Assembly (NCBI GenBank): GCA_944382895.1
Contig: CALWNV010000004.1
Coordinates: 1-54,105 of the forward strand
Length of the DNA: 54,105 bases
Reading direction: 5' to 3'
DNA from: an uncultured Clostridia bacterium
GTDB taxonomy: Bacteria > Bacillota > Clostridia > Oscillospirales > UBA644
Under the pieces are notes generated by a model. It had not been told where the DNA came from and did no database searches. It saw only the letters and a program-made list of their open reading frames with translations. Below, piece after piece: positions 8,130-16,126 of this stretch. Made by a program: the position numbers and the translations under genes. The first letter of the stretch is position 1, and the number at the start of each line of letters is the position of its first letter.

Positions 8130-10520
8130 ATGGAAGAAATATTGAATGACAGAAATTTTGATATTATGCCGGTGCTTTGTCTTCGGAATCTTGTTGCTCT
8201 TCCGGGAATGGCGCTTACGATAGATGTCGGTCGGGAAAAATCAATGGCAGCTGTGGATAACGCTTTGAAAGGCAGTCGTAATGTTTTCCTTGTTACACAA
8301 AGATTTGTGGAAACTGATGATCCGACACCGCGAGAGCTTTTTGACGTTGGATGTATTGCTTATGTCAGGCAGGTGCTGAAAACGCCTGCAAAAGAACTTC
8401 GTGTTACGCTGGATTGTCTTACCAGGGGTGTTTTTACCAGCGAACCTTTTGTTAAAGACGGTTCGTATTATGCCGCTGCGCAACGTATAGAAGAGACAGT
8501 TTGTCTTGAAAATGCAGATGTGAAGACCGCCGCGCTGATGCGTAAAGCGCGTGAAGCGTATGATACTCTTATGCAATATATGGAAAAATCGTCTCCGGAA
8601 GTTTTGCTGAGGATACAAAGTATTGATGATGCCGGTACGCTTGCGGATTATATAGCACAGAATGTTTTTTTGAAATATACGGACAGGCAGAAAATATTAC
8701 AGACCGTAAGACCGCGGGACAGGCTGGAAGAACTTATAGTTTTGCTTGTAAGGGAAGCGGATATATGCGCTGTCGAGGAAAAACTTGCAGGAAAAGTTCG
8801 CAGTCGGATAACAAAGAATCAAAGAGATATATATCTTCGTGAACAGCTTCATGCTTTGCAGGAGGAACTCGGTGATCAACAGGAAGAGTTCTTTGACGAT
8901 GAAGAAAATGAATACTATACTCGTATACGTAACGCTTCTATGCCGGAGGAGTGCCGTAAAAAGCTTTATAAAGAAGTTTCAAAACTTTCGAAAATGCCTT
9001 ATTCGTCTCAGGAAGGCGCGCTTATACAGAATTATCTGGATGTATGCCTCGAATTGCCCTGGGGGGTCTATTCCAAGGAAACTATAGATATGGTACGGGC
9101 TGAAAAGATTCTTGAAAGAGATCATTACGGGCTTGAGAAAGTTAAAGAAAGAATCCTTGAAACTCTTGCCGTAAAAAAACTCAATCCTTCACATAAAGGT
9201 CAGATATTATGTCTTGTAGGTCCTCCGGGAACTGGAAAAACTTCTGTGGCGGTAAGTGTCGCTTCTGCAATGCGCCGTAAGTTTGTTCGTGTATCTCTTG
9301 GCGGAGTCCATGATGAGAGTGAAATCAGAGGTCACCGTCGTACATATCTGGGTTCAATGCCCGGCAAGATAATTGCGGCGATTACGGAGGCAAAAGTAAG
9401 TAATCCGGTTATTCTTCTTGATGAAATTGATAAACTGGGGGCTGATTATAAAGGAGATCCTGCCGCTGCACTGCTTGAAGTTCTGGATCCTGAACAGAAT
9501 AATTCTTTCCGGGATCATTTTATTGATATGCCGTTTGATTTGTCCGGAGTGTTTTTTATTACGACTGCCAATACATCTCAGACGATTCCTGCACCTCTTT
9601 ATGACAGAATGGATATTATTGAACTTTCAAGTTATACGCAGGAAGAAAAATTTCATATTGCCAAACGTCATCTTATTAAAAAACAACTTAAAAAACACGG
9701 TCTGACTTCCCGAAAGTTAAAAATCACGGATGATGCTGTAGAGAAAATAATCACGGCGTATACGAAAGAGGCTGGTGTTCGTCGTCTTGAAGGCTGTATC
9801 GCGAAGATTTGTCGTAAGGCAGCGCGGCAGTTTACAGCGGAAAATCCTCCATCTTCCGTTACCGTAACTTTGAAAAATCTTGCGGATTTTCTCGGTTCGG
9901 AAAAGTTCAAACCTGATCACATCCCCGAAAAAGACAGTATAGGAACTGTGACAGGGCTGGCCTATACCACAGCAGGAGGAGAAATTATGCCTCTTGAAGT
10001 TTCCGTGATGCCGGGAACCGGTAAAATAGAGCTTACGGGTTCATTAGGTGATGTAATGAAAGAAAGCGCGAAAGCCGCGATAAGTTATATACGGAAAAAT
10101 TCTGAAAAATACGGGATAGATCCTAAATTTTACAAGGAAAAAGATATCCATGTCCACGCTCCTGAAGGCGCCGTTCCAAAAGACGGACCTTCAGCGGGAT
10201 GTGCAATGGCCACCGCGTTGCTGAGTGAGCTGACAGGGATGAAAATACGCCGTGATGTCGCGATGACCGGAGAAATAACCATACGCGGCAATGTATTGCC
10301 TATAGGAGGACTTAAGGAAAAAACTATGGCCGCATATAAGGCGGGGGTAAAAACTGTTATCATTCCTGCAGACAATGAAGGCGATATAGACGAGCTTTCG
10401 CCTGTTGTGAAAGATAGTCTGGAATTTATAACGGTAAATAGTATTGAAAAGGTTTTTGATATTGCTTTTGTCGAAAAGCCGGTGATAAAAACAATTTATC
10501 AGACGGTGACCGTCCAATGA
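8130..10520 (+). CDS. lon: ATP-dependent protease La (Lon)
   Basis: This is a LonA-type protease of 796 residues that unfolds and degrades damaged or regulatory cytosolic proteins. It has an N-terminal LAN substrate-binding domain (about 1-210), coiled coil, and an AAA+ module with Walker A GPPGTGKTS near 365 and Walker B ILLDEIDKL. The C-terminal protease domain carries the catalytic dyad Ser688 (DGPSAGC) and Lys731 (GGLKEK). The ATG at 8130 is preferred over 8115 because a GTGGAG ribosome site lies 7 bases before it. The gene overlaps engB by 4 bases. The lon-engB pairing is common in Firmicutes. Confidence 0.97.
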   Translation: MEEILNDRNFDIMPVLCLRNLVALPGMALTIDVGREKSMAAVDNALKGSRNVFLVTQRFVETDDPTPRELFDVGCIAYVRQVLKTPAKELRVTLDCLTRGVFTSEPFVKDGSYYAAAQRIEETVCLENADVKTAALMRKAREAYDTLMQYMEKSSPEVLLRIQSIDDAGTLADYIAQNVFLKYTDRQKILQTVRPRDRLEELIVLLVREADICAVEEKLAGKVRSRITKNQRDIYLREQLHALQEELGDQQEEFFDDEENEYYTRIRNASMPEECRKKLYKEVSKLSKMPYSSQEGALIQNYLDVCLELPWGVYSKETIDMVRAEKILERDHYGLEKVKERILETLAVKKLNPSHKGQILCLVGPPGTGKTSVAVSVASAMRRKFVRVSLGGVHDESEIRGHRRTYLGSMPGKIIAAITEAKVSNPVILLDEIDKLGADYKGDPAAALLEVLDPEQNNSFRDHFIDMPFDLSGVFFITTANTSQTIPAPLYDRMDIIELSSYTQEEKFHIAKRHLIKKQLKKHGLTSRKLKITDDAVEKIITAYTKEAGVRRLEGCIAKICRKAARQFTAENPPSSVTVTLKNLADFLGSEKFKPDHIPEKDSIGTVTGLAYTTAGGEIMPLEVSVMPGTGKIELTGSLGDVMKESAKAAISYIRKNSEKYGIDPKFYKEKDIHVHAPEGAVPKDGPSAGCAMATALLSELTGMKIRRDVAMTGEITIRGNVLPIGGLKEKTMAAYKAGVKTVIIPADNEGDIDELSPVVKDSLEFITVNSIEKVFDIAFVEKPVIKTIYQTVTVQ

Positions 10521-11155
10521 TCATAAATTACAATAATGCTGAGTTTATACAAAGTTGTTTTGATGTAAAGTCAGCGAAAACGAAAAACCTTCCGGAGATA
10601 GTTTTCGTCGGGCGTTCCAATGTTGGTAAATCCTCAATGATAAATGCTCTGCTTTACCGTAAAAATTTTGCCCGTGTCAGTTCTGTTCCGGGGAAAACCG
10701 CTGCGATAAATTTTTACGAGATTGACAGAAAAGTTAATTTTGTGGATCTGCCCGGATATGGGTTCGCAAAAAGGTCTGCAGCCGAAAGACGTGTATGGGG
10801 AAGACTTATAGGAGATTATCTCTCATCCGGCAGAGATATAAGGATGGTAGTCTTTCTTGTAGACAGCCGACATGACCCTTCGGAAAACGATATGCTGATG
10901 TATCGGTATCTTATGAATACACAGTTTCTTTTTACAGTAGCCGCTACGAAAACAGATAAACTTTCCTCCGCGGTAGCTTCTGCAAGGATCAAAGAACTTT
11001 CGGGTATTTTCGGTATAGATGTCATAGGGTTCTCTTCGCAGACAAAAAACGGTATAAGCGAAATTAGAAATATAATAGAGGATGTTATCGGGGTAGAACA
11101 CGATCCTGTCGAGATTAAAGCTGTTGATTACACTGTTTTGGAGGAGTTAGAATAA
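10517..11155 (+). CDS. engB: Ribosome-biogenesis GTPase EngB/YsxC
   Basis: The 212-residue TRAFAC-class GTPase takes part in late 50S subunit assembly. The G1 motif GRSNVGKSS, a G2-region Thr in PGKTAAINFY, G3 DLPGYG and G4 TKTDK are all visible, and SS in GFSSQTKNG fits G5. Its start overlaps the lon stop (ATGA). The C-terminal tail (HDPVEIKAVDYT) is slightly longer than in the shortest homologues but not unusual. Confidence 0.95.
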   Translation: MIINYNNAEFIQSCFDVKSAKTKNLPEIVFVGRSNVGKSSMINALLYRKNFARVSSVPGKTAAINFYEIDRKVNFVDLPGYGFAKRSAAERRVWGRLIGDYLSSGRDIRMVVFLVDSRHDPSENDMLMYRYLMNTQFLFTVAATKTDKLSSAVASARIKELSGIFGIDVIGFSSQTKNGISEIRNIIEDVIGVEHDPVEIKAVDYTVLEELE

Positions 11156-11157
11156 AA

Positions 11158-12468
11158 ATGAAATTCAACAATTATATGGGGCGGTATTTCGAAGAAAAAA
11201 ACAATATCCTTTATATAGACGGTGTTTCTGCGGCGGATCTGGTGAAAGAGTACGGAACCCCACTGTATGTTTTTTCGGAACGTGCGATCAGAGAGAACTG
11301 TCGTTCGTATAAATATTCTATAGAAAAAAATTATAACGGTAAAGGGCTCGCTCTGTATGCTTCAAAAGCGTTTTCATGTTTGGCCATTTACCATATAATT
11401 GCAGAAGAAGGTTTAGGCGCTGACGTTGTTTCGGGAGGAGAACTTTACACTGCTTTGAAGGCGGGAATGGATCCTTCTTTGATATATTTTCACGGCAATA
11501 ATAAAACAGACGATGAACTTCGTATGGCCGCGGAAAGCGGGATAGGACATGTTGTTGTAGACAATCGTGAGGAACTTATTCGTTTGAACAGCATCGCGGC
11601 TGAGACCGGAAGGATAATTAATATTTCTTTCCGTATAAAACCCGGTATAGATGCGCATACACATGAAGCGGTCATGACAGGCCAGATAGACTCAAAATTC
11701 GGAGTCGCGCTTGAAAACGGAGAAGCTTTTGAGATATGTGATTTCGCGCGTACGCTCCCGAATGTTAATCTTGTAGGAGTTCATTGTCATATAGGTTCTC
11801 AGATATTTGATACGGAACCTTTTACAGCCGCGGCAGAGGTAATGATAAATTTTATGGCTGAACTTCGTGAAAAAACAGGTACAGAGCTTAAAGAGCTTAA
11901 TCTCGGAGGAGGATTCGGTATACGCTATTTACCATCTGACAATCATAAAAGTTACGAGGAGTTTATGTCGAAAGTTTCGGCAAAAATTAAAGAGATTTGC
12001 AAAGAAAGAGATTTTCCTGTTCCTTTTGTTCTTGTGGAGCCGGGTAGAAGCATAGTGGGAACGGCGGGAATAACTCTTTATACGATTGGTTCAGTGAAAA
12101 ATATAAAAAATGTGCGTACATATGTTTCTGTGGACGGCGGTATGACCGATAATCCGAGATTCGCTCTTTACGGATCTGCTTATAATATGGATATCGCCAC
12201 TCGTCTTACAGATAAAAAAGATACTAAGGTTACTGTAGCCGGCAAATGTTGTGAGAGCGGTGACCTGCTCGCGAAAGATATCTATCTGCAGTATCCTGTA
12301 GGCGGTGATATTTTGGCGGTATATTGTACCGGAGCGTATAATTATTCCATGGCGTCAAATTATAACAGGATACCGCGTCCTGCGGTTGCGTTGATAAATG
12401 ACGGGGAAAGCAGGATAATAGTAAAGAAGGAAAAATATTCCGATCTTATTATTAATGATGTGCCATGA
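11158..12468 (+). CDS. lysA: Diaminopimelate decarboxylase
   Basis: The 436-residue PLP enzyme converts meso-diaminopimelate to lysine. The PLP-binding Lys70 is in LYASKAF. HCHIGSQI and GGGFGIRY are the conserved phosphate-binding segments, VEPGRSIVG follows, and the C-terminal CESGDLLAKD carries the active-site Cys of the partner subunit. The length is typical. It sits 2 bases after engB with a GGAG ribosome site, and its stop overlaps the rlmB start. Confidence 0.96.
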   Translation: MKFNNYMGRYFEEKNNILYIDGVSAADLVKEYGTPLYVFSERAIRENCRSYKYSIEKNYNGKGLALYASKAFSCLAIYHIIAEEGLGADVVSGGELYTALKAGMDPSLIYFHGNNKTDDELRMAAESGIGHVVVDNREELIRLNSIAAETGRIINISFRIKPGIDAHTHEAVMTGQIDSKFGVALENGEAFEICDFARTLPNVNLVGVHCHIGSQIFDTEPFTAAAEVMINFMAELREKTGTELKELNLGGGFGIRYLPSDNHKSYEEFMSKVSAKIKEICKERDFPVPFVLVEPGRSIVGTAGITLYTIGSVKNIKNVRTYVSVDGGMTDNPRFALYGSAYNMDIATRLTDKKDTKVTVAGKCCESGDLLAKDIYLQYPVGGDILAVYCTGAYNYSMASNYNRIPRPAVALINDGESRIIVKKEKYSDLIINDVP

Positions 12469-13247
12469 TGGGGAAAAAAAGTATATCCGATAAAAAGTTT
12501 TCTGAAAAAAACGAGAAAGAAAATATTGTATGCGGAAGAAATTCCGTTATTGAGCTTCTCGCTTCAGAGCGTACGGTCGATAAAATTTTTATTCGGAGAG
12601 GGCAGAGAGAAGGCTCTCTACTTAGAATTTTCGCGATGGCGAAAGAACGACATATACCTGTTGTTGAGGCTGACAAGTTAAAGCTTGATACAATGAGCGG
12701 AAACGCTAATCATCAGGGCGTGGTCGCGTTTGCGACTGATTTTATTTATTGTTCTCCGGATGATATAATAAGTTTCGCGGTGTCACGGGGTGAAGAGCCG
12801 TTTATACTTATGATTGACGGTATAAACGATCCTCATAATCTTGGGGCTCTTATCCGTACTGCGCACGCGGTCGGAGTGCACGGCATTATACTTCCGAAAC
12901 GCAATGCTTGCGGACTTACTGCGGCGGTATATAAAGCTGCGGCGGGAAGTTGTGAACATGTAATGATATCTCGTGTTGCTAATATAGCGGAAACGATATC
13001 ATATATAAAAGAGAAAAATATATGGGTTTACGGTGCTGACGGGAAAGCGGAATCCGATATATATAAAACTGATTTCAGTGGTGCGGTTGCACTTGTTTTG
13101 GGGGATGAAGGCCGGGGCATCTCGCGGCTTGTTCGTGACAGATGTGATATTCTCGTGAAAATTCCTATGAGGGAGAACGCGAATTCTCTAAACGTTTCCG
13201 TTGCGGGCGGCGTGCTGATGTATGAAATTTTTCGGCAAAGGGGGTAA
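12465..13247 (+). CDS. rlmB: TrmH/RlmB-family RNA 2'-O-ribose methyltransferase
   Basis: The 260-residue SpoU-type methyltransferase has an N-terminal substrate-binding domain (ENIVCGRNSVIELL, about 20-95) and a SPOUT knot domain. The knot motifs are DGINDPHNLGALIRTAHAVG (motif 1), LVLGDEGRGISRL (motif 2) and IPMRENANSLNVSVA (motif 3). The usual target is G2251 of 23S rRNA, though some relatives act on tRNA. The start overlaps the lysA stop, and a second ATG follows directly at 12468. Confidence 0.9.
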   Translation: MMGKKSISDKKFSEKNEKENIVCGRNSVIELLASERTVDKIFIRRGQREGSLLRIFAMAKERHIPVVEADKLKLDTMSGNANHQGVVAFATDFIYCSPDDIISFAVSRGEEPFILMIDGINDPHNLGALIRTAHAVGVHGIILPKRNACGLTAAVYKAAAGSCEHVMISRVANIAETISYIKEKNIWVYGADGKAESDIYKTDFSGAVALVLGDEGRGISRLVRDRCDILVKIPMRENANSLNVSVAGGVLMYEIFRQRG

Positions 13248-13252
13248 AAACT

Positions 13253-14878
13253 TTGTCTGACAGCTATAGTCGCCAATATCGTCTGGCAATGGAAAGCAAG
13301 GATTTTCTTACGGTAAAAACCGCGGTTTCTTTTATTGCCGCAGTTGTTGCGTTTATCGTTTCACTCCTGCCTTTGCCGCAAATTGCGATATCAGTTATTT
13401 CAATCATTCTGATTGCAATTGTTTATGGTGTGTGTTTCCACGAACTTACGGATGGGATAGTTTCGTTGTTCGGTAAAATGCCCTCCAACGACAGCCTTTG
13501 TGCGGTTGCTTTGATTTTTTCTTTAGCGCGTTCGGTATGGCTTATTTTTGCTGAAAGTGAATTTCCCGGAATGGTAGTTTGGATAGTCTTTCTTGCAATA
13601 GGCGTGTCAATGTTTATGAAGCTGTTATATATTTTACAGATAGTAAAAAACATTGAGTTTATAGAAGAAAACAATACTTATTCAGTAGAAGCTGCTGACG
13701 CTGATCTGAAAAAAAGGCTTATCTCAAAAGTATTTATGGTTAATCCGGTGATCTCTTTCCCGGACGTTGTTTCATGCTCATATGAGCAGGATCCGGCAGA
13801 AAAAAATAACAGGATTTTTGTCCCTGTCTTTATTGTTTGCACAATAACGGTTTCAATTATCGCGTTTATTTTGGGTGGGGCTGATTCATTTTTCCTTATG
13901 CTGGCTAGCGTAGGTGCATGCGGAGCGTCATTTACGGGAGAAGCGGCTTTTATTCTTCCGTATATTGTTGCACAGCAAAGACTGAGAAAATTAGGGAGTG
14001 TTTTACTCGGTGCAGAATCTATAGACCGGCTTAAGGATATAGATACGCTGGTGGTTGAGGATTCTGATCTTTTCACGGATGAATATTCAGGTATAGTCAA
14101 TATAAGGTTTTTTAAGAAAAGCTATGTTTCAAAATCGTTGGAATATGCAGCAGTTTTACTTGATGAGATAAAATCGCCTATTGCCCCGTCTGTTTTTGAT
14201 ATCCTGGAATGTGAGCGTGAGTCGCTTCCTCATGTATCATTTGTCAAAAATATTCAAAACCACGGAGTTTATGCGAAAGTTAACGGCGAGGATGTTTTGT
14301 TGGGAAACAGAAATTTGCTGTTGTCACATAATATATCGCCTCTGTCTCAAGAACAGGAGGCTGCGTATATGACAATGAACCGCAATCTTTTTTATCTCGC
14401 TGTGCGGGGTGAACTTGCGGCTGTTTTACTGGTGCAGTATTCTGCTAATCCGGCATTGAAACAGATCGCTGAACGTATAGGTCAGGATTTTAATTTGATT
14501 GTTGAAACTCGAGACTGTAATATAAATGAGTATACTGTCCAGACCAGATACGATTTGAAAAAAGCCCATATCCTTGTACCTGAAGGAGAGGAACGGAAAC
14601 TTCTTAAAAAAACGAGAGAAGATTTGCTGCGCAAAAAATCTAATCCGGTTATGATAACCACTAAAAATGCGATAGGTATCCTTACATCCGTGGAGCGTGC
14701 AAAAAAACTTTCCGGAATTATTGGCGCGACGGTTTTTTTGAAGACTTTTTCTATTATATTAGGCGCTGTGCTGACTGCGGTCGCGGTATTTGCCGTTTCT
14801 CAGGTTGTTCCTGTCATGTGGATTTTCATCTATGCTCTTATATGGTTAATTCCTGTTATATATCTTGCATTACAATAA
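13253..14878 (+). CDS. Degenerate P-type ATPase-like membrane protein (probable pseudoenzyme)
   Basis: The 541-residue product follows the layout of P1B-type metal ATPases but lacks the catalytic residues. Hydrophobic segments lie at about 20-70, 75-125, 180-235 and 485-541. The segment LLGAESIDRLKDIDTLVVEDSDLFT aligns by eye with the family's GGEAIERL-x-DT-x-V-x-DKTGTLT region, but Glu269 replaces the phosphorylated Asp and the DKTG core is gone. The CPC metal site appears as Cys223-Gly-Ala-Ser. HGVYAKVNGEDVLLGNRNLL matches the nucleotide domain. TGD is Thr419-Arg-Asp and GDGxND is missing. The start is TTG at 13253 behind AAAGGGGG. Function is unknown; a regulatory or structural role is possible. 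Confidence 0.75.
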   Translation: MSDSYSRQYRLAMESKDFLTVKTAVSFIAAVVAFIVSLLPLPQIAISVISIILIAIVYGVCFHELTDGIVSLFGKMPSNDSLCAVALIFSLARSVWLIFAESEFPGMVVWIVFLAIGVSMFMKLLYILQIVKNIEFIEENNTYSVEAADADLKKRLISKVFMVNPVISFPDVVSCSYEQDPAEKNNRIFVPVFIVCTITVSIIAFILGGADSFFLMLASVGACGASFTGEAAFILPYIVAQQRLRKLGSVLLGAESIDRLKDIDTLVVEDSDLFTDEYSGIVNIRFFKKSYVSKSLEYAAVLLDEIKSPIAPSVFDILECERESLPHVSFVKNIQNHGVYAKVNGEDVLLGNRNLLLSHNISPLSQEQEAAYMTMNRNLFYLAVRGELAAVLLVQYSANPALKQIAERIGQDFNLIVETRDCNINEYTVQTRYDLKKAHILVPEGEERKLLKKTREDLLRKKSNPVMITTKNAIGILTSVERAKKLSGIIGATVFLKTFSIILGAVLTAVAVFAVSQVVPVMWIFIYALIWLIPVIYLALQ

Positions 14879-14901
14879 ATTTATTCGGAGGTAAAACAAA
14901 T

Positions 14902-15630
14902 ATGTCCGGGCACTCAAAATGGAAAAATATAATGCATAAAAAAGAAAAGACAGACAGTCAGCGCGCTTCTGTTTTTACAAAAATAGGAAGAGAGATATCT
15001 CTTTGTGTTAAACAATTTGGACCGGATCCCGCTTCCAATTCGAAGCTCAAGGATCTTATAGCCAAAGCGAAACAGAACAATGTTCCCAATGAAAATATTG
15101 AAAGAGTTATCAAAAAAGCTGCCGGCGGTGCGGATGATACGAATTATGAAGAAATAACTTATGAAGGCTACGGTCCTGCCGGTATCGCGGTTCTTGTGAA
15201 ATGTCTTACTGATAACAGAAACAGAACAGCAGGGAATCTTCGTCATTATTTTGATAAAAATAACGGAAATCTCGGTCAGACGGGCTCTGTCAATTGGATG
15301 TTTTCCAGAAAAGGTGTTATTGTAATTGAAAAAGAGTTGTATGACGAGGATAAGCTGATGGAGCTTCTTATGCAAACGCCATGTGAGGATTTTGTTACGG
15401 AACCCGAGGTTTATGAAATCTATACTCAACCTGACGATGATTTCTTGGGAACAAAAAAAATGCTTGAAGATGCCGGATATCAGTTTCTGTCCGCTGAAGA
15501 AGAAATGATTCCTTCAAATTATTCCGGGATACAAGATCAGGAAAACCGTGAAAAGATGCAAAAATTACTTGATATGCTCGAGGATGATGATGATGTCCAG
15601 AACGTATATCATAATTGGGACGAAGAATGA
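14902..15630 (+). CDS. yebC: YebC/PmpR-family protein
   Basis: The 242-residue product belongs to the YebC/PmpR (TACO1) family, described both as transcription regulators and as factors that help ribosomes through difficult sequences. The N-terminus SGHSKWKNIMHKKEKTD is diagnostic, followed by RNRTAGNLRHYFDK and NLGQTGSVNWMF. The start is ATG 14902 with GGAGGT at 14887-14892. An upstream in-frame start at 14818 lies inside the preceding gene and is rejected. Its stop overlaps the start of the XRE gene. Confidence 0.96.
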   Translation: MSGHSKWKNIMHKKEKTDSQRASVFTKIGREISLCVKQFGPDPASNSKLKDLIAKAKQNNVPNENIERVIKKAAGGADDTNYEEITYEGYGPAGIAVLVKCLTDNRNRTAGNLRHYFDKNNGNLGQTGSVNWMFSRKGVIVIEKELYDEDKLMELLMQTPCEDFVTEPEVYEIYTQPDDDFLGTKKMLEDAGYQFLSAEEEMIPSNYSGIQDQENREKMQKLLDMLEDDDDVQNVYHNWDEE

Positions 15631-15965
15631 TGGAAAAGAAATCGTTTGAACAAATTCTTATAAGCGAAAGAAAAAAACGTAAGCTCAGCCTGAGGGAAGC
15701 CAGCGCTATAATAGGTATATGCCATACATATCTTTCTGCTCTTGAAAAAGGCAAAGATCCGAGAACCGGGATGCGTCCGGAACCGTCACAGGATGTAGTT
15801 TTGAAAATATGCAAAGCGTATGATTTGGATCTGTCGGATTCCATCCCTCTTTTCAGGTTTCATGATATGAACGATCTATACCTTTTTGTAGCGCACAGGA
15901 TAAATGAGTTGAAGTACAGCAGACCTTCTCAATATAAAGAGCTTTTGAAAATAATAGAGAAATAA
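15627..15965 (+). CDS. Small XRE-type helix-turn-helix regulator
   Basis: The 112-residue product has an HTH_3 domain at about 8-70. The recognition part is SLREASAIIGICHTYLSALE, and a GKDPRTG-x-RPEPS insertion precedes the last helices. The C-terminal 40 residues are helical and may dimerise. The start overlaps the yebC stop (ATGA), so it is probably co-expressed as the last gene of the lon operon. Its targets are unknown. Confidence 0.85.
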   Translation: MMEKKSFEQILISERKKRKLSLREASAIIGICHTYLSALEKGKDPRTGMRPEPSQDVVLKICKAYDLDLSDSIPLFRFHDMNDLYLFVAHRINELKYSRPSQYKELLKIIEK

Positions 15966-16014
15966 TTTGTGTAAAATAAACAATAAAAAAATGAAATTTT
16001 CTACATGCTTTTCA

Positions 16015-16043
16015 TTGACAATTTCTCCTTTCTCTGGTATAAT
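16015..16043 (+). promoter_or_regulatory. Strong promoter for the CBM9-like secreted protein
   Basis: TTGACA (16015-16020) and TATAAT (16038-16043) are exact consensus boxes 17 bases apart. The leader to the ATG at 16127 is about 75 bases. This promoter also excludes the longer reading frame that begins at 16043. Confidence 0.85.
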
Positions 16044-16126
16044 TGATTAAGAGAATTGTTATTCTCTTTCTTTTTATTCCGGAGAATGTTTCTCTGTATT
16101 TCTATTTTATGAAAGGACGAACAGTT

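Noticed and set aside
14914-15429. A 171-codon minus-strand open frame
   Set aside because: It lies antisense to yebC, a well-recognised family.
16043-16126. Longer N-terminus for the CBM9-like protein
   Set aside because: The extension would start on the -10 box itself, and the ATG at 16127 begins a textbook signal peptide with a good ribosome site.
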